Assembly: GCF_051020955.1 (NCBI RefSeq)
Contig: NW_027476304.1
Location: forward strand, 124,001 to 188,000
Source of the DNA: Megalopta genalis
Lineage: Eukaryota; Arthropoda; Insecta; Hymenoptera; Halictidae
DNA length: 64,000 nucleotides
Direction of reading: 5' to 3'
Position 1 is the first letter of the stretch. Each line of letters opens with the position of its first letter. The position numbers and the translations under genes are program-made. Of this stretch, positions 50,401-62,200 are shown piece by piece. A model generated the notes under the pieces. It was not told where the DNA came from and did no database searches. It was given only the letters and a program-made list of their open reading frames with translations.

Positions 50401-53400
50401 TTTGTTCCGCATGGATTTGAAGCTAAACATTCTACATCGCATTGATTCGAAGCTAAATCATGTGTTTCGTTTGGACTTGTAGCTAACTCGTTTGTTTAGT
50501 CTGCATTTGAAGCTATATCACTTATATCGCAAGTATCTGAAGCTAAATCATTTGTGTCGCATGGATTTGAAGCCAAACCTTCTACATCGCATTGATTTGA
50601 AGCTAAATGATGTGCCTCGCATGGATTTGAAGCCCACTCGGTTGTTTCGGCTGCATTTGAAGCTATATCACATATATCGCAAGTATCTGATGCTAAATCA
50701 TTTGTTCCGCATGGATTTGAAGCTAAGCCTTCTACTTCGCATTGATATGAAGCTAAATCAGTTGTTTCGCATAGATTTCGAGCAAACTCGTTGGTTTCTC
50801 CAGCATTTGAATCTATATCACTTATATCGCAAGTATCTGATCATACATCATTTGTTTCGGGTGGCTTTGAAGCTAAGCCTTCAACTTCGCATTGAATTGA
50901 AGCTAAATCATGTGTTTCGCATGGATTTGAAGCTAACTCGTTAGTTTCGCCTGAATTTGAAACTAGATCATGTTTCTCACAAGTATCAAAAGGTAAGCCA
51001 TTTGTTTCGTTAGAATATGTAGCTAAACCATGTGTATCGCATGAATTTCAAGCTAAATCATGTGTTTCGCATGGATTTGATGCTAACTCGTTTGCTTCCC
51101 CTGCATTTGAAGCTATATCAGTTATATCGCCAGTATCTGATGCTAAATAATTTATTTTGCATGGATTTGAAGATAAATCTTCTACATCGCATTGATATCC
51201 AGCTTAATCATGTGTTTCGCATGGATTTGAAGCTAACTCGTTAGTTTCGCCAGAATTTGCAGCTATATTACTTATATCGCAAGTATCTGAACCTAAATCA
51301 TTCGTTTCGCATGGATTTGAAGCTAAGCTTTCTGCTTCCTATCGATTTGAAGCTAAATGATATGTATCGCATGGATTTCCAAGCTAACTCGATAGATTCG
51401 TCTGCATTTTAAGCTATATCACTTATATCGCAAGTGTTTGAATGTAACTCATTTATTTCGCATGGATTTTAAGCTAAGCCTTCCAATTAGCATTGATTTG
51501 AAGGTAAATCATGTGTTTCGCTTGGATTTAAAGCTAAGCCTTCTACTTCGCATTGATTTGCTGCTAAATCATGTGTTTCGGATGGATTTGAAGCTAACTC
51601 GTTTGTTTCGCATGCAGTTGAAGCTAAGTCATGTATATCACAAGTATTTGAATCTAAACATTTTGTTTCGCATGGATTTGAAGTTAAGCCTTCTACTTCG
51701 CATTGATTTGAAGCTAAATCATGTGCTTCGCATGGATTTGAATCTAACTCGTTTGTTTCCCCTGCATTTGAAGCTATATCACTTATATTCGCAAGCATTT
51801 GAAGCTAAGCCTTCTACTTCGCATTTGTTTGAAGCTAAATAATGTTTTTGGCTTGGATTTGCAGCTAACACGTTTGTTTCGCATGCAGTTGAAGCTAAAT
51901 CATGTATATCACAAGTATTTGAAGCTAAACCACTCGATTCGCATGAATTTGCAGCTAAGCCTTCTACTTCGCATTGATTTGAAGCAAAACCATATGTTTA
52001 GCATGGATTTGAAGCTAACTCGTTTGTTTCGCATGCAGTTTAAGCTATATCACCTATATCCCAAGTGTTTGAAGCTCAAGCATTCGTTTGGCATAGATTT
52101 GAAGCTAAACCTTCTAAATCGTATTGATCGAAGCTAAATCATCTCATTCGCTTGGATATGAAGCTAACTCGTTTGTTTCGTCTGCATTTGAAGCTATATC
52201 ACTCACATCGCAAGTATCTAATTCTAAATCATTGGTTTCGCACGGATTTGAAGCTAAACCTACTACATCGCATTGATTTGCTGCTAAATCATGTGTTTCG
52301 CTTGGATATGAAGCTACCTCGTTTGTTTCGTCTGAATTTGAAGCTATATCACTTATATCGCAAGTATCTGAACCTAAATCATTTGTTCCGCATGGATTTC
52401 TAGCTAAGCCTTTCACTTCGCATTGATTTGAAGCTAAATGATGTGCCTCGCATGGATTTGAAGCCCACTCGGTTGTTTCGGCTGCATTTGAAGCTATATC
52501 ACATATACCTAAAGTGTTTGAAGCTAAATCATTTGTTTCGCATGGATTTGAAGCTAAACCTTCTACATCGCATTGATTTCAAGCTTAATGATGTATTTCA
52601 CTTGGATTTGAAGCTAAACCTTCTAAATCGCACTGATTTGAAGCTAAATCATTGGTTTCGCATGGATTTGAAGCTAAACCTTCTACATCCCATTGATTTG
52701 CTGCTAAATCATGGGTTTCACATGGATTTGAAGCTAATTCGTTTGTTGCGCATGCAGTTGAATATAAATAACGTATATCACAAGTATTTGTAGCTAAACC
52801 ATTTGTTTCGCATGGATTTGAAGTTAATCCTTCTACTTCGAATTGATTTGAAGCTTAATCATGTGTTTCGCTTGGATATGAAGCTAACTCGTTCGTTTTG
52901 CATGCAGTTGAAGCTAAATCATGTATATCACATGTATTTGAAGCTAAAAGATTTGTTTCGCATGGATTCGAAGATAAGCCTTCTACTTCGCATTGATTTG
53001 AAGCTAAATCATGTGTTTCGCAAGGATTTGAGGCTAAGCCTTCTACTTCGCATAGATTTGAAGCTAAATCATGTCTTTGGCTTGGATTTGAAGCTATCTC
53101 GTTTGTTTCGCATGGATTTGAAGCTAAGCATTCTACTTCTTATCGATTTGAAGTTAAATGATATGTATCGCATGGATTTTGAAGCTAACTCGTTTCTTTC
53201 GTCTGCATTTGAAGCTATATCACTTATATCGCAAGTATCTGAACCTAAATCATTTGTTTCTCATGGATTTCAAGATTAACCTTCTACCTCGCATTTATTT
53301 GCAGCTAAATCATGTGTTTTGTATGGATTTGAAGCTAACTCGTTTGTTGCCCCTGCATTTGTAGCTATATCACTTATATCCCAAGCGTTTGAAACTAAAC

Positions 53401-54874
53401 CATTTATTTCGCATGGATTTGAAGCTAAACCTTCTGCACCGCATGGATTTGCAGCTAAATCATGTGTTCCGCATGGATTTGAAGCTAACTCGTTAATTTC
53501 GCCTGCATTTGAAGATATATCACTTATATCGCAAGTATCTGAATCTAAATCATTTGTTTCGCATGGATTTGAAGCTAAGCCTTCTACTTCGTATCGATTT
53601 GAGGCTAAATGAAATGTATCGCATGGATTTGAAGCTAACTCGTTTGATTCGTCTGCATTTGAAGCTATATTACTTATATCCCAAGTGTTTGAAGCTAAAT
53701 CATTTTTTTCGCATGGATTTGAAGCTAAACCTTCTACATCGCATTGATTTGAAGCTAAATCATTTGTTTCGCTTGGATTTTGAAGCTAACTCGTTTGATT
53801 CCTCAGCATTTGAAGCTATATCACTTATATCCCAATTGTTTGAAGCTGAATCATTCGTTTCGCATGGATTTGAAGCTAAAACTTCTACATCGCATTGATT
53901 TGCGGCTAAATCATGTGTTTCGCATGGATTTGAAGCTAACTCGTTTGTTTCGTCTGCATTTGAAGCTATATCCCCTATATCGCTAGTATCTGAAGCTATA
54001 TCATTTGTTTCGCATGGATTTGAAGCTAACTCGTCTGTTTTGTCTGCATTTGAAGCTATATCACTTATATCCCAAGTATTTGAAGCTAAATCATTTGTTT
54101 CCCATGGATTTGAAGCGAAACATTCTACATCGCACTTATTAAAGCTAAATCATGTGTTTCGCTTGGATTTTGAAGCTAACTCATTTGATTCGTCCGCATT
54201 TGAAGCTATATCACTTCTATCCCAATTGTTTGAAGCTTAATCATGTGTTTTGCATGGATTTGAAGCTAACTCAGTTGTTTCGGCTGCATTTGAAGCTATA
54301 TCATTTATATCGCAAGTATTTGAAGCCAAATCATATGTGTTGCATGGATTTGAATCTAAACCTTCTACATCTCATTGTTTTGAAGCTAAATCATGTGTTT
54401 CGCTTGTATTTGAAGCTAGCTCGTTTGTTTCGCCTGCATTGGAAGCTATATCGCTTATAACCCAAGTATTTGAAGCTAAATTTTTGGGTTCGCATGGATT
54501 TGAAGCTAAACCTTCTACATCCCATTGATTTGCTGCTAAACCATTTATTTCGCATGGATTTGAAGCTAAACCTTCTGCATCGCATTGATTTGAAGCTAAA
54601 TCATGTGTTTTGCATGGATTTGAAGCTAACTCGTTTGTTTCCCATGCATTTGAAGCTATATCACTTATATCGCAAGTATCTGAATCTAAATCATTTGTTT
54701 CGCATGGATTTGAAGCTAAGCCTTCTACTTCGTATCTATTTGAGGCTAAATGAAATCTATCGCATGGATTTGAAGCTAACTCGTTTGATTCGTCTGCATT
54801 TGAAGCTATATCACTTATATCCCAAGTGTTTGAAGCTAAATCATTTGTTTCGCATGGATTTGAAGCTAAAACTT
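47443..54874 (+). repeat. Copy 1 of a recent ~8.8-kb tandem duplication
   Basis: The block matches 56,267-64,000. The offset is 8,824 at the left, 8,825 from about 47,770 to 53,310, and 9,126 beyond. By eye I found about 14 base differences in 7.4 kb (for example near 48,168, 49,725, 51,129, 51,497, 52,628 and 52,941), about 99.8 % identity. If the unit runs to the start of copy 2 it is 8,824 bp, and 54,875-56,266 is its remaining part, whose second copy lies outside the window. The content is mixed type 1 / type 2 array with no gene. Confidence 0.88.
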
Positions 54875-55366
54875 CTACATCGCATTGATTTGCAGCTAAA
54901 TCATGTGTTTCGCTTGTATTTGAAGCTAGCTCGTTTGTTTCGTCTGCATTGGAAGCTATATCACTTATATCGCAAGTGTTTGAAGCTCAATAATTTGTCT
55001 CGCATGGATTTCAAGCAAAACTCTCTACATCGCATTGATTTGGAGCTAAATCACGTGTTCCGCTTGGATTTGAAGCTAAACCGTCTACATCGCATTGATT
55101 TAACGCTAAATCAAGTGTTTCGCTTGGATTTGAATCTAACTCGTTTCTTTCGTCTGCATTTGAAGCTATATCACTTATATCGCAAGTATCTGAACCTAAA
55201 TCATTTGTTTCTCATGGATTTCAAGATTAACCTTCTATCTCTCGTTGATTTGAAGCTAAATCATGTGTTTCGCATGGATTTTGAAGCTAACTCGTTTGAT
55301 TCGTCTGTATTTGAAGCTATATCACTTATAACCCAAGTATTAACTAAACCTTCTACATCCCATTGA
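54470..55366 (+). other. 298-codon open frame across a duplication edge; repeat-derived
   Basis: This plus-frame stretch of MDLKLNHVFR-type decapeptides ends in residues from a different frame after a 1-bp insertion (GGATTTTGAAGC near 55,278). It illustrates how frames open and close only according to local indels. There is no unique terminus, domain or regulatory context, so I do not consider it a gene. Confidence 0.55.
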
Positions 55367-56266
55367 TTTGCTAATAAATCATGGGTTTCACATGGATTTG
55401 AAGCTAACTCGTTTGTTTCGTCTGCATATGCAGCTACATCACTTATAGCGCTAGTATCTGTAGCTAAATCATTGGTTTCGCACGGATTTGAAGCTAAACC
55501 TTCGACATAGCATTGATTTGAAGCTTAATCATGTGTTTTGTATGGATTTGAAGCTGACTCGTTTGTTGCCCCTGCATTTGAAGCTATATCACTCATATCC
55601 CAAGCGTTTGAGACTAGATCATTTGTTTCGCATGGATTTGAAGCTAAACCTTCAACATCGCATTGATTTGAAGCTAAATCAGGTGTTTCGATTGGATTGG
55701 AAGTTAACTCGTTTGTTCCGTCTACATTTGAAGCTGTATCACTTATAACGCAAGTATCTGAAGCTAAATCATATGTTTCGCATGGATTTGAAGCTAACTC
55801 GTTTCTTTCGCATGCAGTTGAAGCTAAATCATGTATAAAACAATTATTTGAAGTTAAACCATTCGTTTCACATGGATTTGAATCTAAGCCTTCTACTTCG
55901 CATTGATTTGAAGCTAAATCATGTTTTTCGCTTGAATTTGTAGCTAACACGTTTGTTTCAGGTGCAGTTGAAGCTAAATCATGTATTTAACAAGTATTTG
56001 CAGCTGGACCATTTGTTTCGCCTTAATATTAAGCTAAACCATGTGTTTCGAATGAATTTGAAGCTAAATCATGTGTTTCGCATGGATTTGAAGCTAACTC
56101 GTTTGTTTGGCCTCCATTTGAAGCTAAATCATGTATATCACAAGTATTTAAATATAAACTATTTGTTTTGCATGGATTCGAAGATAAGACTTCTACTTCG
56201 CATTGATTGGTAGCTAAATCATGTGTGTCGCATGGATTACAACAAACTCGCTTGTTTCGCATGCAT
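54875..56266 (+). repeat. Spacer part of the 8.8-kb unit; type 2 then type 1
   Basis: No gene is visible. Type 2 array runs to about 55,780, then type 1 follows. The last 300 bp (about 55,960-56,260) strongly resemble 3,170-3,500 and 1-200, including TTTGTTTGGCCTCC, the AGATAAGACTTC monomer, CATTGATTGG and ACAACAAACTCGC (56,239). A 3-bp loss is seen near 55,340 (AGTATTAACTAAACC). At 56,266 the sequence changes abruptly into copy 2. Confidence 0.8.
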
Positions 56267-59200
56267 TTGAAGCTAACTCGTTAGTTTCGCCTGAATTTGC
56301 AGCTATATCACTTATATCGCAAGTATCTGAACCTAAATCATTTGTTCCGCGTGGATTTCTAGCTAAGCCTTTCACTTCGCATTGATTTGAAGCTAAATGA
56401 TGTGCCTCGCATGGATTTGAAGCTCACTCGGTTGTTTCGGCTGCATTTGAAGCTATATCACATATATCGCAAGTATCTGATGCTAAATCATTTGTTCCGC
56501 ATGGATTTGATGCTAAGCCTTCTACTTCGCATTGATTTGAAGCTAAATCAGTTGTTTCGCATAGATTTCGAGCAAACTCGTTGGTGGTTTCTCCAGCATT
56601 AAGCTATATCACTTATATCGCAAGTATCTGATCATAAATCATTTGTTTCGGATGGCTTTGAAGCTAAGCCTTCAACTTCGCATTGAATTGAAGCTAAATC
56701 ATGTGTTTCGCATGGATTTGAAGCTAACTCGTTAGTTTCGCCTGAATTTGAAACTAGATCATGTTTCTCACAAGTATCAAAAGGTAAGCCATTTGTTTCC
56801 TTAGAATATGTAGCTAAACCATGTGTATCGCATGAATTTCAAGCTAAATCATGTGTTTCGCATGGATTTGATGCTAACTCGTTTGTTTCGCCTGCATTTG
56901 TAGCTATATCACATATATCGCAAGTATCTGAAGCTAAATCATTTGTGTCGCATGGATTTGAAGCTAAACATTCTACATCGCATTGAATCGAAGCTAAATC
57001 ATGTGTTTCGTTTGGACTTGTAGCTAACTCGTTTGTTTAGTCTGCATTTGAAGCTATATCACTTATATCGCAAGTATCTGAAGCTAAATCATTTGTGTCG
57101 CATGGATTTGAAGCTAAACCTACTACATCGCATTGATTTAAAGCTTAAACATGTGTTTTGCATGGATTTGATGCTAACTCGTTTGCTTCCCCTGCATTTG
57201 AAGCTATATCAGTTATATCGCAAGTATCTGATGCTAAATCATTTATTTTGCATGGATTTGAAGATAAATCTTCTACATCGTATTGATATCCAGCTTAATC
57301 ATTTGTTTCGCATGGATTTGAAGCTAACTCGTTAGTTTCGCCTGAATTTGCAACTATATTACTTATATCGCAAGTATCTGAACCTAAATCATTCGTTTCG
57401 CATGGATTTGAAGCTAAGCCTTCTGCTTCCTATCGATTTGAAGCTAAATGATATGTATCGCATGGATTTCCAAGCTAACTCGATAGATTCGTCTGCATTT
57501 TAAGCAATATCACTTATATCGCAAGTGTTTGAATGTAACTCATTTATTTCGCATGGATTTGAAGCTAAGCCTTCCAATTAGCATTGATTTGAAGCTAAAT
57601 CATGTGTTTCGCTTGGATTTAAAGCTAAGCCTTCTACTTCGCATTGATTTGCTGCTAAATCATGTGTTTCGGATGGATTTGAAGCTAACTCGTTTGTTTC
57701 GCATGCAGTTGAAGCTAAGTCATCTATATCACAAGTATTTGAATCTAAACATTTTGTTTCGCATGGATTTGAAGTTAAGCCTTCAACTTCGCATTGATTT
57801 GAAGCTAAATCATGTGCTTCGCATGGATTTGAATCTAACTCGTTTGTTTCGCCTACATTTGAAGCTAGATCATGTTTATCACAAGTATCAAAAGGTAAGC
57901 CAATTGTTTCGTTAGAATATGTAGCTAAACCATGTGTTTCGCATGAATTTGAAGCTAAATCATGTGTTTAGCATGGATTTGATGCTAACTCGTTTGTTTC
58001 CCCTGCATTTGAAGCTATATCACTTATATTCGCAAGCATTTGAAGCTAAGCCTTCTACTTCGCATTTGTTTGAAGCTAAATCATGTTTTTTTGGCTTGGA
58101 TTTGCAGCTAACACGTTTGTTTCGCTTGCAGTTGAAGCTAAATCATGTATATCACAAGTTTTTGAAGCTAATCCACTCGATTCGCATGAACTTGCAGCTA
58201 AGCCTTCTACTTCGCATTGATTTGAAGCAAAACCATATGTTTAGCATGGATTTGAAGCTAACTCGTTTGTTTCGCATGCAGTTTAAGCTATATCACCTAT
58301 ATCCCAAGTGTTTGAAGCTCAAGCATTCGTTTGGCATAGATTTGAAGCTAAACCTTCTAAATCGTATTGATTCGAAGCTAAATCATCTCATTCGCTTGGA
58401 TATGAAGCTAACTCGTTTGTTTCGTCTGCATTTGAAGCTATATCACTCACATCGCAAGTATCTAATTCTAAATCATTGGTTTCGCATGGATTTGAAGCTA
58501 AACCTACTACATCGCATTGATTTGCTGCTAAATCATGTGTGTCGCTTGGATATGAAGCTACCTCGTTTGTTTGGTCTGAATTTGAAGCTATATCACTTAT
58601 ATCGCAAGTATCTGAACCTAAATCATTTGTTCCGCATGGATTTCTAGCTAAGCCTTTCACTTCGCATTGATTTGAAGCTAAATGATGTGCCTCGCATGGA
58701 TTTGAAGCCCACTCGGTTGTTTCGGCTGCATTTGAAGCTATATCACATATATCGCATGTATCTGATGCTAAATCATTTGTACCGCATGGATTTGAAGCTA
58801 AGCCTTCTAGTTCGCATTGATTTGAAGCTAAATCAGTTGTTTCGCATAGATTTCGAGCAAACTCGTTGGTTTCTCCAGTATTTGAAACTATATCACTTAT
58901 ATCGCAAGTATCTGATCATAAATCATTTGTTTCGGATGGCTTTGAAGTTAAGCCTTCAACTTCGTATTGAATTGAAGCTAAATCATGTGTTTCGCATGGA
59001 TTTGAAGCTAACTCGTTAGTTTCGCCTGAATTTGCAGCTATATCACTTATATCGCAAGTATCTGAACCTAAATCATATGTTCCGCATGGATTTCTAGCTA
59101 AGCCTTTCACTTCGCATTGATTTGAAGCTAAATGATGTGCCTCGCATGGATTTGAAGCCCACTCGGTTGTTTCGGCTGCATTTGAAGCTATATCACATAT

Positions 59201-62200
59201 ATCGCAAGTATCTGATGCTAAATCATTTGTTCCGCATGGATTTGAAGCTAAACATTCTACATCGCATTGATTCGAAGCTAAATCATGTGTTTCGTTTGGA
59301 CTTGTAGCTAACTCGTTTGTTTAGTCTGCATTTGAAGCTATATCACTTATATCGCAAGTATCTGAAGCTAAATCATTTGTGTCGCATGGATTTGAAGCCA
59401 AACCTTCTACATCGCATTGATTTGAAGCTAAATGATGTGCCTCGCATGGATTTGAAGCCCACTCGGTTGTTTCGGCTGCATTTGAAGCTATATCACATAT
59501 ATCGCAAGTATCTGATGCTAAATCATTTGTTCCGCATGGATTTGAAGCTAAGCCTTCTACTTCGCATTGATATGAAGCTAAATCAGTTGTTTCGCATAGA
59601 TTTCGAGCAAACTCGTTGGTTTCTCCAGCATTTGAATCTATATCACTTATATCGCAAGTATCTGATCATACATCATTTGTTTCGGGTGGCTTTGAAGCTA
59701 AGCCTTCAACTTCGCATTGAATTGAAGCTAAATCATGTGTTTCGCATGGATTTGAAGCTAACTCGTTAGTTTCGCCTGAATTTGAATCTAGATCATGTTT
59801 CTCACAAGTATCAAAAGGTAAGCCATTTGTTTCGTTAGAATATGTAGCTAAACCATGTGTATCGCATGAATTTCAAGCTAAATCATGTGTTTCGCATGGA
59901 TTTGATGCTAACTCGTTTGCTTCCCCTGCATTTGAAGCTATATCAGTTATATCGCAAGTATCTGATGCTAAATAATTTATTTTGCATGGATTTGAAGATA
60001 AATCTTCTACATCGCATTGATATCCAGCTTAATCATGTGTTTCGCATGGATTTGAAGCTAACTCGTTAGTTTCGCCAGAATTTGCAGCTATATTACTTAT
60101 ATCGCAAGTATCTGAACCTAAATCATTCGTTTCGCATGGATTTGAAGCTAAGCCTTCTGCTTCCTATCGATTTGAAGCTAAATGATATGTATCGCATGGA
60201 TTTCCAAGCTAACTCGATAGATTCGTCTGCATTTTAAGCTATATCACTTATATCGCAAGTGTTTGAATGTAACTCATTTATTTCGCATGGATTTTAAGCT
60301 AAGCCTTCCAATTAGCATTGATTTGAAGCTAAATCATGTGTTTCGCTTGGATTTAAAGCTAAGCCTTCTACTTCGCATTGATTTGCTGCTAAATCATGTG
60401 TTTCGGATGGATTTGAAGCTAACTCGTTTGTTTCGCATGCAGTTGAAGCTAAGTCATGTATATCACAAGTATTTGAATCTAAACATTTTGTTTCGCATGG
60501 ATTTGAAGTTAAGCCTTCTACTTCGCATTGATTTGAAGCTAAATCATGTGCTTCGCATGGATTTGAATCTAACTCGTTTGTTTCCCCTGCATTTGAAGCT
60601 ATATCACTTATATTCGCAAGCATTTGAAGCTAAGCCTTCTACTTCGCATTTGTTTGAAGCTAAATAATGTTTTTGGCTTGGATTTGCAGCTAACACGTTT
60701 GTTTCGCATGCAGTTGAAGCTAAATCATGTATATCACAAGTATTTGAAGCTAAACCACTCGATTCGCATGAATTTGCAGCTAAGCCTTCTACTTCGCATT
60801 GATTTGAAGCAAAACCATATGTTTAGCATGGATTTGAAGCTAACTCGTTTGTTTCGCATGCAGTTTAAGCTATATCACCTATATCCCAAGTGTTTGAAGC
60901 TCAAGCATTCGTTTGGCATAGATTTGAAGCTAAACCTTCTAAATCGTATTGATCGAAGCTAAATCATCTCATTCGCTTGGATATGAAGCTAACTCGTTTG
61001 TTTCGTCTGCATTTGAAGCTATATCACTCACATCGCAAGTATCTAATTCTAAATCATTGGTTTCGCACGGATTTGAAGCTAAACCTACTACATCGCATTG
61101 ATTTGCTGCTAAATCATGTGTTTCGCTTGGATATGAAGCTACCTCGTTTGTTTCGTCTGAATTTGAAGCTATATCACTTATATCGCAAGTATCTGAACCT
61201 AAATCATTTGTTCCGCATGGATTTCTAGCTAAGCCTTTCACTTCGCATTGATTTGAAGCTAAATGATGTGCCTCGCATGGATTTGAAGCCCACTCGGTTG
61301 TTTCGGCTGCATTTGAAGCTATATCACATATACCTAAAGTGTTTGAAGCTAAATCATTTGTTTCGCATGGATTTGAAGCTAAACCTTCTACATCGCATTG
61401 ATTTCAAGCTTAATGATGTATTTCACTTGGATTTGAAGCTAAACCTTCTAAATCGCAATGATTTGAAGCTAAATCATTGGTTTCGCATGGATTTGAAGCT
61501 AAACCTTCTACATCCCATTGATTTGCTGCTAAATCATGGGTTTCACATGGATTTGAAGCTAATTCGTTTGTTGCGCATGCAGTTGAATATAAATAACGTA
61601 TATCACAAGTATTTGTAGCTAAACCATTTGTTTCGCATGGATTTGAAGCTAATCCTTCTACTTCGAATTGATTTGAAGCTTAATCATGTGTTTCGCTTGG
61701 ATATGAAGCTAACTCGTTCGTTTTGCATGCAGTTGAAGCTAAATCATGTATATCACATGTATTTGAGGCTAAAAGATTTGTTTCGCATGGATTCGAAGAT
61801 AAGCCTTCTACTTCGCATTGATTTGAAGCTAAATCATGTGTTTCGCAAGGATTTGAGGCTAAGCCTTCTACTTCGCATAGATTTGAAGCTAAATCATGTC
61901 TTTGGCTTGGATTTGAAGCTATCTCGTTTGTTTCGCATGGATTTGAAGCTAAGCATTCTACTTCTTATCGATTTGAAGTTAAATGATATGTATCGCATGG
62001 ATTTTGAAGCTAACTCGTTTCTTTCGTCTGCATTTGAAGCTATATCACTTATATCGCAAGTATCTGAACCTAAATCATTTGTTTCTCATGGATTTCAAGA
62101 TTAACCTTCTACCTCGCATTTATTTGCAGCTAAATCATGTGTTTTGCATGGATTTGATGCTAACTCGTTTGTTTCCCCTGCATTTGAAGCTATATCACTT

